Shown here piece after piece: positions 44,598 through 53,229 of a DNA stretch of 64,000 bases (its first letter is position 1; each line of letters begins with the position of its first letter). This stretch comes from Phenylobacterium sp. Root1290 (lineage in GTDB: Bacteria; Pseudomonadota; Alphaproteobacteria; Caulobacterales; Caulobacteraceae). The translations under genes were made by a program, and so were the position numbers. The stretch is from positions 649,634 through 713,633 of the forward strand of contig NZ_LMEE01000003.1 in assembly GCF_001425305.1 (NCBI RefSeq), read 5' to 3'. The notes beneath the pieces are model-generated. The model had not been told where the DNA came from and did not search any database. It worked only from the letters and a program-made list of their open reading frames with translations.

Positions 44598-44843
44598 GTG
44601 CAGACGATCTACGATTGGGTGACGGTCGCGATTTTCGGGGCTTTGATCGTGCTGTTCCTGCAAAGATCGACGGCGGCTGAAGAGCCCAAAGACAACATCC
44701 TCCAGTACCTCCCGGCCTGCGTCGGGTGCGCGCTGGCGAACTACGTCGGCAACGAGGGCCATGGGGCTGCGGCGTTCGCGATCATTGTCGCGGTGCTCGC
44801 CTATGTCGCCTACGTCCTGAAGCCGTTCAATTTGAAGTTCTGA
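44598..44843 (+). CDS. XrtV sorting system accessory protein (small membrane protein)
   Basis: An 81-residue protein starting at GTG (VQTIYDWVTVAIFGALIVLF). Two or three membrane segments bracket the conserved hydrophilic stretch LQRSTAAEEPKDNILQYLP, followed by GCALANYVGNEG. This order and wording match the small accessory proteins annotated beside exosortase XrtV in Sphingomonadales and Caulobacterales. The exosortase itself is not in the window. The PEPxxWA-CTERM protein at 24683-25336 would be a natural substrate of such a system. Recognition is from memory of the family, hence moderate confidence. Confidence 0.75.
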   Translation: MQTIYDWVTVAIFGALIVLFLQRSTAAEEPKDNILQYLPACVGCALANYVGNEGHGAAAFAIIVAVLAYVAYVLKPFNLKF

Positions 44844-44952
44844 CCAGAGCCTGGGGGGCGCAGCGCCTTCCTTTTTGATGGCGGCGACGCATGAGGCGCT
44901 CGACGCAAGCGGAACTGGTCGAGGCGGGAGTTGGCCGTTGAGTCTTTCCGAT

Positions 44953-47553
44953 ATGACTGCTCCGCTTACGGCCACGTTCGCCGGCCGGCTCGAGGAGCAT
45001 GGCCGTGCGCTGGCGGTGGTCACCGACGCCGGCGAGCGTCTCAGCTACGCCGAGCTTGCGGCGCGGGCCGACGAGTTCGCGCGGACGCTGCCGCCGGGCC
45101 GGCATCTGCTGCTGATCGAGGCCGCCAACGAACTGGCGCCGCTGATCGCCTATGTGGCTGCGCTGCGGCATGGCCATCCGGTGATCATGGCCGGAGGCGA
45201 AGGCGGCGGGCAGCTTCAGCGCACCATCGAGACTTATCGGCCGAGCCTTCGCTATTTCAAATCCGCGGGGCGCTGGGTCGTCGAAGCCGGGCCGCCAGGC
45301 CCGCGCGCGCTGCATGAGGATCTGGCCGTGCTGCTGTCGACCTCGGGGTCGACGGGCGCGGCGAAGCTGGTCCGGCTGGCGCGAGAGTCGGTCGAGGCCA
45401 ACGCGCTGGCGATTGGCGAATATCTGCAGGTGACGCCGCAGGACCGCGCCGCCACGACGCTGCCGATCCACTACAGCTACGGTCTGTCCGTGGTGAACTC
45501 GCACCTTGCGGCGGGGGCGGCGATTCTGCTGACCGGCCGCTCGGTGGTCGACGAGACGTTCTGGGAGTTCGCCAAGGCCGAGGGCGTCACGTCGCTGGCG
45601 GGCGTTCCCTACACCTACGAACTGTTCGATCGGGTCGGGCTGAAGCAGCGGGAACTGCCGACCCTGCGCTCCATGACCCAGGCGGGCGGGCGACTGCCGC
45701 CGGAGACCGCGAAGGCCTACGCCGAGTGGGCGCAGGCTGCGGGCGTGCGCTTCTACGTCATGTACGGCCAGACCGAGGCGACGGCGCGGATGGCCTACGT
45801 GCCGCCGCAGCAGCTGCTGGATAACCCGGGATGCATCGGCATGCCGATCCCTGGCGGCGAGTTTCACCTGATCGACGAGGACGGCCGCGTCATCGAAGCG
45901 GCCGACCGCCAGGGCGAGCTGGTCTATCGCGGTCCGAACGTCATGCTCGGCTACGCGCTCGAGGAGGCCGACCTCGCCAAGGGGCGGGAGGTGTCTGAGC
46001 TGCGCACTGGCGACCTGGCCGTCCGCGGCCGGAACGGGCTCTATAGCATCGTCGGGCGCAAGAGCCGGTTCGCGAAGCTGTTTGGCCTGCGCATCAGTTT
46101 CGACGAGGTCGAGGGGCGCTTGCAGCGCAAGGGCGTACGGGCGATCGCGACCGGCAGCGACGAGATGCTGGCCGTCGGCGTTCTCGCCAGTGACGGGCGG
46201 ATGATCGCCGAAGACCTGGCGCAGGAACTCGATCTGCCGTCCTCGGTGATCGAGGTCGTCGCCTATGACGATTTGCCGACGCTCAGCTCGGGCAAGATGG
46301 ACTATCAGGCCGTGTTGGCGGCGGCGAAGGCCCAGGCTGGACGGCGTTCAGCCGTGCGGGCCGGCCCGGGCAAGGCTATCGAGACCGCCTTCCGGCATGC
46401 GTTCCCGCGCGCGACGGTGACCCCGGCCGACAGCTTCGTAAGCCTGGGCGGGGACTCGCTAGGCTATGTCGCCCTGTCGCTGGACGTCGAGCGCCGCCTC
46501 GGGTTCCTGCCCGACCGCTGGGAAGAGACCAGCATCGCCGAACTGCAACTCCTGGCCAATCGCGCCAAGACCCGTCGCCTTGGCCCCTTCAGTCTGCGCG
46601 GTATCGAATCCGAGATCGTCATCCGCGCGGTGGCGATCATCAGCGTGGTGATCGCCCACGCCTCCGCCTGGCCCGTCGGGGGCAGCGCCCATGTGCTGCT
46701 GCTGCTCTCAGGCTTCAATTTCTCGCGTTACCAGGGCTCGCGCCTCAACGAGGGCGGCGGGTGGGCGATGCTGGTGTCCTTCTTCCAGCGGATCATCGCG
46801 CCCTATTACCTGGTCCTGTGCCTGTATCTGGCGGCTGAGAAGTCGTTCGACGTGCCGTCATTGCTGCTGGTCAGCAATCTGTTCGGGCGGTTCGGCAGTT
46901 TCCTGGAGCCATATTGGTTCCTGGAAGTGCTGTTCCAATGCATGGTCATCTTCGCGCTGCTGTTCGCGATAGGGCCGGTGCGCAGGTTCGCGACCAGCAA
47001 GCCCTGGGAGTTCGGCCTCGCGCTGCTGGGCGGCGCGCTGGCGTTCCGGGTCGTGGCGACGCTGGTTTTGCCGCACGAGTTCCTGTTGGAACGCACGCCC
47101 GACAGCATCTTCTATCTGCTGGCCTTCGGCTGGTGCCTGCACCGGGCCACGACCCCCGGCCGCAAGTTGTTGCTGACGCTGGTCTGCCTGGCCATCGCCG
47201 GGCTCCAGGTGGCCGGGCCCATGGACATCTGGGGGCGGTTCCAGTTCCCCGCTAACGTCACCCACGCCATCTGGTTTGCGGCGGCGGCGGGACTGATCCT
47301 CTGGGCGCCGCGGCTGAGCCTGCCGAATGCGCTGCACGGAACTATCGGTCTGATTGCAGCGGCGAGCTTCTACATCTATCTAACGCACGGAGTGCCGGTG
47401 CACGTGTTCCTGCACATGCTGCACATCCAGAATGTTCCCTTGGTGCTGCTTGTTTCCGTGGTCCTGGGCGTGGCTGCCTACAAGGTGTCCGAAGTGCTTT
47501 CGGAGCTGCTCGCCCGAAGGCATGACGGCCGGGAGCGCGAAGTTGTTCAGTAA
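44953..47553 (+). CDS. adenylation domain - acyl carrier - membrane acyltransferase fusion
   Basis: An 866-residue three-part protein. Residues 1-455 are an ANL-superfamily adenylation domain: P-loop STSGSTGAAK (128-137), YGQTEA (271-276), TGD then GRKSRFAKLFGLRIS (368-382), and catalytic Lys448 in SSGKMDY. Residues 465-535 are a carrier domain with phosphopantetheine serine Ser502 in SLGGDSLGYV. Residues about 540-860 have about ten membrane helices of the AT3 acyltransferase type, beginning with the exact R-x10-H motif (IRAVAIISVVIAHAS). It should activate an acid, load it on its own carrier and pass it across the membrane to a glycan. A TTG at 44938 with GGGAG upstream is an alternative start. 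Confidence 0.85.
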   Translation: MTAPLTATFAGRLEEHGRALAVVTDAGERLSYAELAARADEFARTLPPGRHLLLIEAANELAPLIAYVAALRHGHPVIMAGGEGGGQLQRTIETYRPSLRYFKSAGRWVVEAGPPGPRALHEDLAVLLSTSGSTGAAKLVRLARESVEANALAIGEYLQVTPQDRAATTLPIHYSYGLSVVNSHLAAGAAILLTGRSVVDETFWEFAKAEGVTSLAGVPYTYELFDRVGLKQRELPTLRSMTQAGGRLPPETAKAYAEWAQAAGVRFYVMYGQTEATARMAYVPPQQLLDNPGCIGMPIPGGEFHLIDEDGRVIEAADRQGELVYRGPNVMLGYALEEADLAKGREVSELRTGDLAVRGRNGLYSIVGRKSRFAKLFGLRISFDEVEGRLQRKGVRAIATGSDEMLAVGVLASDGRMIAEDLAQELDLPSSVIEVVAYDDLPTLSSGKMDYQAVLAAAKAQAGRRSAVRAGPGKAIETAFRHAFPRATVTPADSFVSLGGDSLGYVALSLDVERRLGFLPDRWEETSIAELQLLANRAKTRRLGPFSLRGIESEIVIRAVAIISVVIAHASAWPVGGSAHVLLLLSGFNFSRYQGSRLNEGGGWAMLVSFFQRIIAPYYLVLCLYLAAEKSFDVPSLLLVSNLFGRFGSFLEPYWFLEVLFQCMVIFALLFAIGPVRRFATSKPWEFGLALLGGALAFRVVATLVLPHEFLLERTPDSIFYLLAFGWCLHRATTPGRKLLLTLVCLAIAGLQVAGPMDIWGRFQFPANVTHAIWFAAAAGLILWAPRLSLPNALHGTIGLIAAASFYIYLTHGVPVHVFLHMLHIQNVPLVLLVSVVLGVAAYKVSEVLSELLARRHDGREREVVQ

Positions 47554-47708
47554 AGCTTGGCGAGAAAAGACGGCGATTAACGTTGACTCAACTCGCCCCG
47601 GTTTAAGATTTCGCCACAATCAACGTGTTTACGGGTGGCGGGGTCGGACCTGCAGTCGTAGACCGTCGATACCGCAGATGCACCGCAGCATGCGTGCTTG
47701 GAGGCGCC

Positions 47709-49205
47709 GTGAGTTGGATCAATAGCCTGATGGCGCGCTCGATGGGGCGCAAGCCGAAAGCTGCCCAGAAACCCCAGCCGAATCTTGTCTTCGCCGCGCC
47801 GCCGACGGCGCGTGAAGGCGTGTCCGCCAAGAAGCCGGTCGACGCCGCGTTTCCGCGCTTCCAGTCGATGGCCGGCGACCAGCTGAGCCCGCGGCTGAAC
47901 GACCGCTTCGCCAGCGCGCGTATCAAGCTGCGCAGTGCGTTCACGCCCTCGCAGCCGATCACCGATCGCAAGATGTTCGCCGGCCGCACCGACGTGCTGA
48001 CCACGCTCATCCGTTCGATCGAGGACCAGCGTGTCCACGTGATCATGTACGGCGAGCGCGGGATCGGTAAGACCTCGCTGGTTCACGTTCTGACCCAGGC
48101 GGCCGAAGAAGCCCGCTACATCGTGGTCTATTGCTCGTGCGGCGCCGGCTCGACCTTCGACGAAATCTTCCGCGCCGTGGCCGGGGACATTCCCCTGCTG
48201 TTCCACAGCGGCTTTGCGCCGACGACCGACGCGGCGGAACGCGGCGGCACGCTGGCCGACCTGCTGCCGACGACGACGCTGACCCCGCGCCTAGTCGCCG
48301 ACTTGTTCGCCAAGCTGACTGGCACGCGCGTTCTGGTGGTGCTGGACGAGTTCGACGTCTGCGACTCTCCGGAATTCCGCCGCAACATCGCCGAACTCAT
48401 CAAGAACCTCTCCGACCGTTCGATTCGCACCCAGCTGGTGATTGCGGGCGTGGCCGCCGACCTGACCGAGCTGGTCGAGCACATTCCGTCGATCCGCCGG
48501 AACATCTTCGCCCTGCAGGTGCCGAAGATGAGCGCGTCCGAGGTCAACCACCTGGTCGAGAACGGCGAAGAGCTGAGCGGCCTGACCTACGACAAGGCGG
48601 CGACTGACTTCATCGTGTTCGTCGCCAACGGTTCGCCCTATCTCGCCAGCCTGCTGAGCCACCACTCGGGCCTGGCGGCCATCGACAAGGGCCGCACCCA
48701 TGTCGCCGTCGAGGACGTCTCGCAGGCGGTGGATCAGGCGCTGACCGAGTTCCGTGGCCGGATCTCCAAGCACACGCTGCTGCAGATCGACCAGGCCGGC
48801 AAAACCGGCGTGCGTCACGTGCTGGGCGTCATGGCCGGTGCGGCGCTGTTCAACAACGGCCGCTTCGACGACCGCGACGTGGATGCGGTGTATCCGAGCG
48901 CCGCCAACGCCGCGAGCTTCAAGGCCACGATCGAAGAGCTCGCCGCCAAGCACATGCTGCTGGAGACGCACGAGGACGAGTATGGCCGCGGCTATCGGTT
49001 CGCCGAAGAGGCCGTGCTGCCCTATCTCTGGATCCTCGCCGCCCAGAAGCGGTTCCTGGAAGGCCGCAAGCCGGCGGTCGCCGACAAGCCGGCCGTTCCG
49101 ACGACCGAAAAGGCCGCCATCGTGGCGGAGAAGCCGCCTGAAAAGCCGGCCGACAAGCCGGCCCAGGCGGCGATCGCGACGCCCCGGGCTGCGGGACGTT
49201 CCTAA
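47709..49205 (+). CDS. P-loop ATPase (AAA/ORC-like)
   Basis: A 498-residue soluble ATPase. Walker A GERGIGKTS is at 115-123 and Walker B VLVVLDEFD ends at Asp213-Glu214. The helical C-terminal part resembles the sensor/lid and winged-helix of AAA_16/ORC-like NTPases. The tail (about 455-498) is low-complexity Lys-Pro-Ala (EKPPEKPADKPAQ). The GTG at 47709 has GGAGG upstream. It lies between the acyl-activating fusion and rmlB on the same strand. Regulatory or assembly control of the polysaccharide machinery is inferred from position only. Confidence 0.85.
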   Translation: MSWINSLMARSMGRKPKAAQKPQPNLVFAAPPTAREGVSAKKPVDAAFPRFQSMAGDQLSPRLNDRFASARIKLRSAFTPSQPITDRKMFAGRTDVLTTLIRSIEDQRVHVIMYGERGIGKTSLVHVLTQAAEEARYIVVYCSCGAGSTFDEIFRAVAGDIPLLFHSGFAPTTDAAERGGTLADLLPTTTLTPRLVADLFAKLTGTRVLVVLDEFDVCDSPEFRRNIAELIKNLSDRSIRTQLVIAGVAADLTELVEHIPSIRRNIFALQVPKMSASEVNHLVENGEELSGLTYDKAATDFIVFVANGSPYLASLLSHHSGLAAIDKGRTHVAVEDVSQAVDQALTEFRGRISKHTLLQIDQAGKTGVRHVLGVMAGAALFNNGRFDDRDVDAVYPSAANAASFKATIEELAAKHMLLETHEDEYGRGYRFAEEAVLPYLWILAAQKRFLEGRKPAVADKPAVPTTEKAAIVAEKPPEKPADKPAQAAIATPRAAGRS

Positions 49206-49300
49206 TCGGGAACGGATCGGACGCTCTGGCACTTTCGCCCATGGGGTCGCAGGCGGTATGGAGTAACCTTCGACGCCAGCGATCTCTGGGGGAGTAGGTT

Positions 49301-50365
49301 TTGCGCATTCTTGTCACCGGCGGCGCCGGCTTCATCGGCTCGGCGCTGATCAGGCACCTGATCGCGGAAACCGAGCATGAGGTTCTGAACCTCGACAAGC
49401 TGACCTACGCCGGAGATCTGCGCTCCCTGGACGGGGTGGCTGGGAACAACCGCTACATGTTCCGGCAGGCGGACATCGCCGACGGCGGGGCGGTGCGCGC
49501 TGCGCTGCGCGACTTCCGCCCGGACGTGGTGACCCATCTGGCGGCCGAGTCCCACGTGGATCGGTCGATCGACGGACCGGCCGACTTCATCCAGACCAAC
49601 ATCATCGGCACCTTCGTGATGCTGTCCGAGGTGCTGGCCTATTGGCGCGGCCTGGAGGGCGCAGCCAAGGACGCGTTCCGTTTCCACCACATCTCGACCG
49701 ACGAGGTCTTCGGGTCGCTCGGCGACACCGGATTCTTCACCGAGACCACGGCCTACGATCCGCGCTCGCCCTATTCGGCGTCGAAGGCTTCGTCCGACCA
49801 TCTGGTTCGCGCCTGGCACCACACCTATGGCCTGCCGGTGCTGGTCACCAATTGCTCGAACAACTACGGGCCGTATCACTTCCCCGAGAAGCTGATCCCG
49901 CTGATGATCGTCAAGTGTCTGGCCGGTGAGCCGCTGCCGGTCTACGGCGCGGGCGCCAATGTGCGCGACTGGCTCTATGTCGACGATCACGCACGCGCGC
50001 TGACCCGGGTGTTCGAGGCCGGGACGCCGGGCGAGAGCTACATCATCGGCGGCCGCGCGGAACGCACCAACCTGCAGGTCGTGAACGTGATCTGCGAGAC
50101 TTTGGACCGGCTGCGGCCGCGCACGGACGGGAAGTCCTACAAGGACCAGATCAGTTTCGTCGCCGATCGTCCCGGACATGACCATCGCTACGCGATCGAC
50201 CCCAGCAAGCTGGATGCGGAGCTGGGCTGGACGGCCCGTGAGAGCTTCGAGACCGGCATCGACAAGACGGTGCAGTGGTATCTGGCCAACGACGCCTGGT
50301 GGGCGCCGATCCTGGCGCGGGGCGACGCCGGGCAACGCCTGGGCCTGAAGACCGTCAACGCATGA
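49301..50365 (+). CDS. rmlB: dTDP-glucose 4,6-dehydratase
   Basis: A 354-residue extended short-chain dehydrogenase making dTDP-4-keto-6-deoxyglucose, step 2 of dTDP-rhamnose synthesis. NAD motif GGAGFIGS is at 7-14; the catalytic TDE is 133-135 (HISTDEVFG) and Tyr158/Lys162 lie in SPYSASK. The start is TTG 49301, preceded by GGGGGAG. The stop overlaps the rmlD ATG (ATGA, 50362-50365), forming a coupled rmlB-rmlD-rmlA unit. Confidence 0.97.
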   Translation: MRILVTGGAGFIGSALIRHLIAETEHEVLNLDKLTYAGDLRSLDGVAGNNRYMFRQADIADGGAVRAALRDFRPDVVTHLAAESHVDRSIDGPADFIQTNIIGTFVMLSEVLAYWRGLEGAAKDAFRFHHISTDEVFGSLGDTGFFTETTAYDPRSPYSASKASSDHLVRAWHHTYGLPVLVTNCSNNYGPYHFPEKLIPLMIVKCLAGEPLPVYGAGANVRDWLYVDDHARALTRVFEAGTPGESYIIGGRAERTNLQVVNVICETLDRLRPRTDGKSYKDQISFVADRPGHDHRYAIDPSKLDAELGWTARESFETGIDKTVQWYLANDAWWAPILARGDAGQRLGLKTVNA

Positions 50366-51276
50366 CGTCAGCCGCCACGACGGATGTGCTGCTGACCGGC
50401 GGAAGCGGCCAGGTCGGGTACGAGGTCATGCGGCAGGCGCCGGATGGCGTGAACGTCGTTGCGCCGGGCCGAGCGGAACTCGATCTGAGCGATCCCGACG
50501 CCATCTTTGCGATGGTCGCCTCGCGTCCCTGGGCGGCGGTGATCAACTGTGCGGCCTACACCGCCGTCGACCGGGCCGAGAGCGAGGCCGTCGAGGCCTG
50601 GCGCGCCAACGCGCTTGGGCCCGCGACGTTGGCGCAGGTGACGGCCGCGGCCCGAATTCCGCTGATCCATGTGTCGACGGACTACGTTTTCGACGGCTCG
50701 AAGAACGGTTTCTACAAGGAGAGCGACTCCGTCGCGCCCCTTGGCATCTACGGCGCCTCCAAGGAGGCCGGCGAACAGGCGGTCAGGACCGGCAATCCGC
50801 GCCACGTGATCTTGCGCACCGCGTGGGTGGTGAGCCCGCACGGCACGAACTTCATAAAGACCATGCTGCGGTTGGCCGAGACACGGCCCGAGATCCGGGT
50901 CGTCAACGATCAGCGCGGCTGTCCGACCAGCGCGGCCGACATCGCCGCGGTGCTGTTGCGCATCACCGCGCGGCTGGTCGCTTCGCCGCAAACGGCGCCC
51001 ACCGGCACCTATCATTTCGTCAACAGCGGCGAAGCCACTTGGTTCGAACTGGCCCAGGCGGTCTTCGAGATGGCCGCCGCGCGCGGCTATCCGGTACCGA
51101 AGGTCGAGGCCATCACCACGGCCGAATATCCCACGCCGGCCCGCCGGCCAGCCAACTCGCGCCTCGATACGGCCAAGTTGCGCAGCGACTACGCGATCAA
51201 TCCGCGCCCATGGCGGGCGGCGGTGGAAGACATTGTTGAGGCGCTGCTTCCCGCCAAGCAGGAACAAGGACTTTAG
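50362..51276 (+). CDS. rmlD: dTDP-4-dehydrorhamnose reductase
   Basis: A 304-residue NADPH-dependent reductase for the last step of dTDP-L-rhamnose synthesis. It has [13 protein letters not shown] for the cofactor, [26 protein letters not shown], and catalytic [16 protein letters not shown] near the C-terminus binds substrate. It starts in the rmlB stop and abuts the rmlA ATG with no gap. Confidence 0.97.
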   Translation: MTSAATTDVLLTGGSGQVGYEVMRQAPDGVNVVAPGRAELDLSDPDAIFAMVASRPWAAVINCAAYTAVDRAESEAVEAWRANALGPATLAQVTAAARIPLIHVSTDYVFDGSKNGFYKESDSVAPLGIYGASKEAGEQAVRTGNPRHVILRTAWVVSPHGTNFIKTMLRLAETRPEIRVVNDQRGCPTSAADIAAVLLRITARLVASPQTAPTGTYHFVNSGEATWFELAQAVFEMAAARGYPVPKVEAITTAEYPTPARRPANSRLDTAKLRSDYAINPRPWRAAVEDIVEALLPAKQEQGL

Positions 51277-52170
51277 ATGAAGGGCATCATCCTGGCCGGC
51301 GGCTCGGGCACGCGTTTGCACCCGGCGACGCTGGCGGTGAACAAGCAACTGCTGCCGATCTACGACAAGCCGATGATCTATTACCCGCTGTCGGTGCTGA
51401 TGCTGGCGGGGATCCGCGACATCCTGATCATCTCGTCGCCGGAGTATATCGAGAACTACCGGCGTTTGTTCGAGGACGGGTCCAACTTCGGGCTCCGCAT
51501 CGAGTACGCCATCCAGCCGCGCCCCGAGGGGCTGGCCCAGGCGTTCCTGATCGGCGAGTCGTTCGTCGGCGACGAACGCGCGGCGCTGGTGCTGGGCGAC
51601 AACATCTTCTTCGGCGCCGGCATGAGCCAGCTGCTGCGCAACGCCGCGACCCGCGACAGCGGCGCGACGATCTTCTCGTATGAGGTCGACCAGCCCCAGG
51701 CCTATGGCGTCGTCGAGCTGGACGACACGGGCCGGGCCGTCAGCCTGGAAGAAAAGCCGGTCGAGCCGAAGTCGCGGCAGGCGGTCACCGGGCTCTATTT
51801 CTACGACAACCGGGTCGTCGAGTACGCCAAGCGGGTTCGCCCTTCGGCGCGCGGCGAACTGGAGATCACCGACCTCAACCGCATGTACATGGAAGCCGGC
51901 GACCTGTTCGTGGAACAGCTGTCGCGCGGCTATGCCTGGCTCGACACCGGCACCCACGAGAGCCTGGTCGAGGCCTCGGAATTCGTGCGCGCCGTCCAGA
52001 AGCGCCAGGGCGTGCACATCGCCTGCCTGGAAGAGATCGCCTACATCAACGGCTTCATCGACCGCGATCAGCTGCGCGTGCGCGGCAAGCTGTTCGAGAA
52101 GACCGCCTATGGCCGCTATCTGCTCGACATCGCCGATCAGGACCAGCCGCTCAGCCGGCGGCTGCTTTAG
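51277..52170 (+). CDS. rmlA: glucose-1-phosphate thymidylyltransferase
   Basis: A 297-residue nucleotidyltransferase making dTDP-glucose, step 1. It has [21 protein letters not shown] and [15 protein letters not shown] at the nucleotide site, [10 protein letters not shown] (metal Asp) and [10 protein letters not shown]. Family length fits. It is the last of the rml genes; rmlC (epimerase) is missing from the cluster. The TAG overlaps the TAA of the convergent beta-helix gene in TTAG. Confidence 0.97.
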   Translation: MKGIILAGGSGTRLHPATLAVNKQLLPIYDKPMIYYPLSVLMLAGIRDILIISSPEYIENYRRLFEDGSNFGLRIEYAIQPRPEGLAQAFLIGESFVGDERAALVLGDNIFFGAGMSQLLRNAATRDSGATIFSYEVDQPQAYGVVELDDTGRAVSLEEKPVEPKSRQAVTGLYFYDNRVVEYAKRVRPSARGELEITDLNRMYMEAGDLFVEQLSRGYAWLDTGTHESLVEASEFVRAVQKRQGVHIACLEEIAYINGFIDRDQLRVRGKLFEKTAYGRYLLDIADQDQPLSRRLL

Positions 52171-53162
52171 CGCGGCGGCCGCTGGGGGCTGAGGCTGGGC
52201 TTGTCGCGGACGACCACGTCCTCGTTGTCGGCCAGCAGCAGCTTCCAGTAGCGGTTGTTGAAGATCTTGCCCCTGGTCACGCTGTTGACGTTGATCCGCG
52301 AATTCATGCCCTCGTAGGGCTGGACGGAGTTGCCTGACACCTCGACGTCCTCGGCGTGCGAGACGGCGATGCCGTTATACATGGCCCCCTCGATCACGTT
52401 GTCGCGGACCACGATCCGGCGATAGGGCAGCGTGCCGGTCTGGTCGGTGATGAAGATGCCCTGCGGGATCCCGCCCGAGCCGCGCCGGATGCGGTTGCCG
52501 ATGATCGAGATATCTTCCGCCGACGCCGTCGTGCCCTTGGTGAAGACCTGAATCGCGTCGGGGTGAGCGCCCGGCGTCGGGGCGAAGTCGGCGAAGTCGT
52601 TGTCCTTGATCAGCAGCCGAGATGTGCCGGCGCCGGTGACGCCGTCAGCGCCGAGCCGCCGGAAGGTGTTGCCTTCGATGGCGATGTCGTAACAGCCCGC
52701 ATGGACGACGCCGTTCCGGAAGCCTTCGAAGCTCGACTTGTCGACGCGGATGTTGCGGGTGCGTGTGATGAACAGACCCTGGCCGCGGGGCAGGCCGCGG
52801 GCGGAGAGCTCGCTGATGCGGATGTTCTGGCTGTCGGTGATCGCGAGGCGACCGGCGTCGGGTTCGTCCAACGCGACGGACATGCCGACAATCCGAAGTC
52901 CGGTGACTTTGTTGAGCACCAGGCCCTTGGTCTCGACGCCCTTGGCGACGAGCGTGACCGGCGTGTCGAACGAGAGGTCGCTGAGCGAGACCTGGCCATA
53001 GGAGCCGGGCGCGAGAACGATGGTCGCGCCCGGGCTGGCGGTCCGTAGCGCCACGTTGAGGGTGAGCAGGTTGCGGACCGTCACCGGTCCGCGTTGCGCC
53101 ACCTGCTGGGCCAGGGATTCCGAGCTGGGGGCCGTATCAAGGTGCGGCGCCGGTTCGAACAT
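52167..53162 (-). CDS. right-handed parallel beta-helix protein, no RTX
   Basis: A 331-residue protein with beta-helix coils from about residue 35. It has the family wording [29 protein letters not shown], then [21 protein letters not shown] and [18 protein letters not shown], shared with its three paralogues. There is no signal peptide, RTX repeat or C-terminal secretion tail, so export is unexplained. Polysaccharide lyase or epimerase activity is possible but no known catalytic motif was confirmed. It follows the larger paralogue by 67 bp on the same strand. Confidence 0.88.
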   Translation of the reverse strand: MFEPAPHLDTAPSSESLAQQVAQRGPVTVRNLLTLNVALRTASPGATIVLAPGSYGQVSLSDLSFDTPVTLVAKGVETKGLVLNKVTGLRIVGMSVALDEPDAGRLAITDSQNIRISELSARGLPRGQGLFITRTRNIRVDKSSFEGFRNGVVHAGCYDIAIEGNTFRRLGADGVTGAGTSRLLIKDNDFADFAPTPGAHPDAIQVFTKGTTASAEDISIIGNRIRRGSGGIPQGIFITDQTGTLPYRRIVVRDNVIEGAMYNGIAVSHAEDVEVSGNSVQPYEGMNSRINVNSVTRGKIFNNRYWKLLLADNEDVVVRDKPSLSPQRPPR

Positions 53163-53229
53163 GCTGGACTCCTTCGCGGCCGCGGGGCGCGGCGGACGGA
53201 GTCACCGGACCTGACGCCTCCGCAAATTA

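Noticed and set aside
44875..44952. Longer N-terminus for the adenylation fusion
   Set aside because: The added residues have no adenylation-domain similarity and no good ribosome site at the first ATG; ATG 44953 or TTG 44938 fit better.
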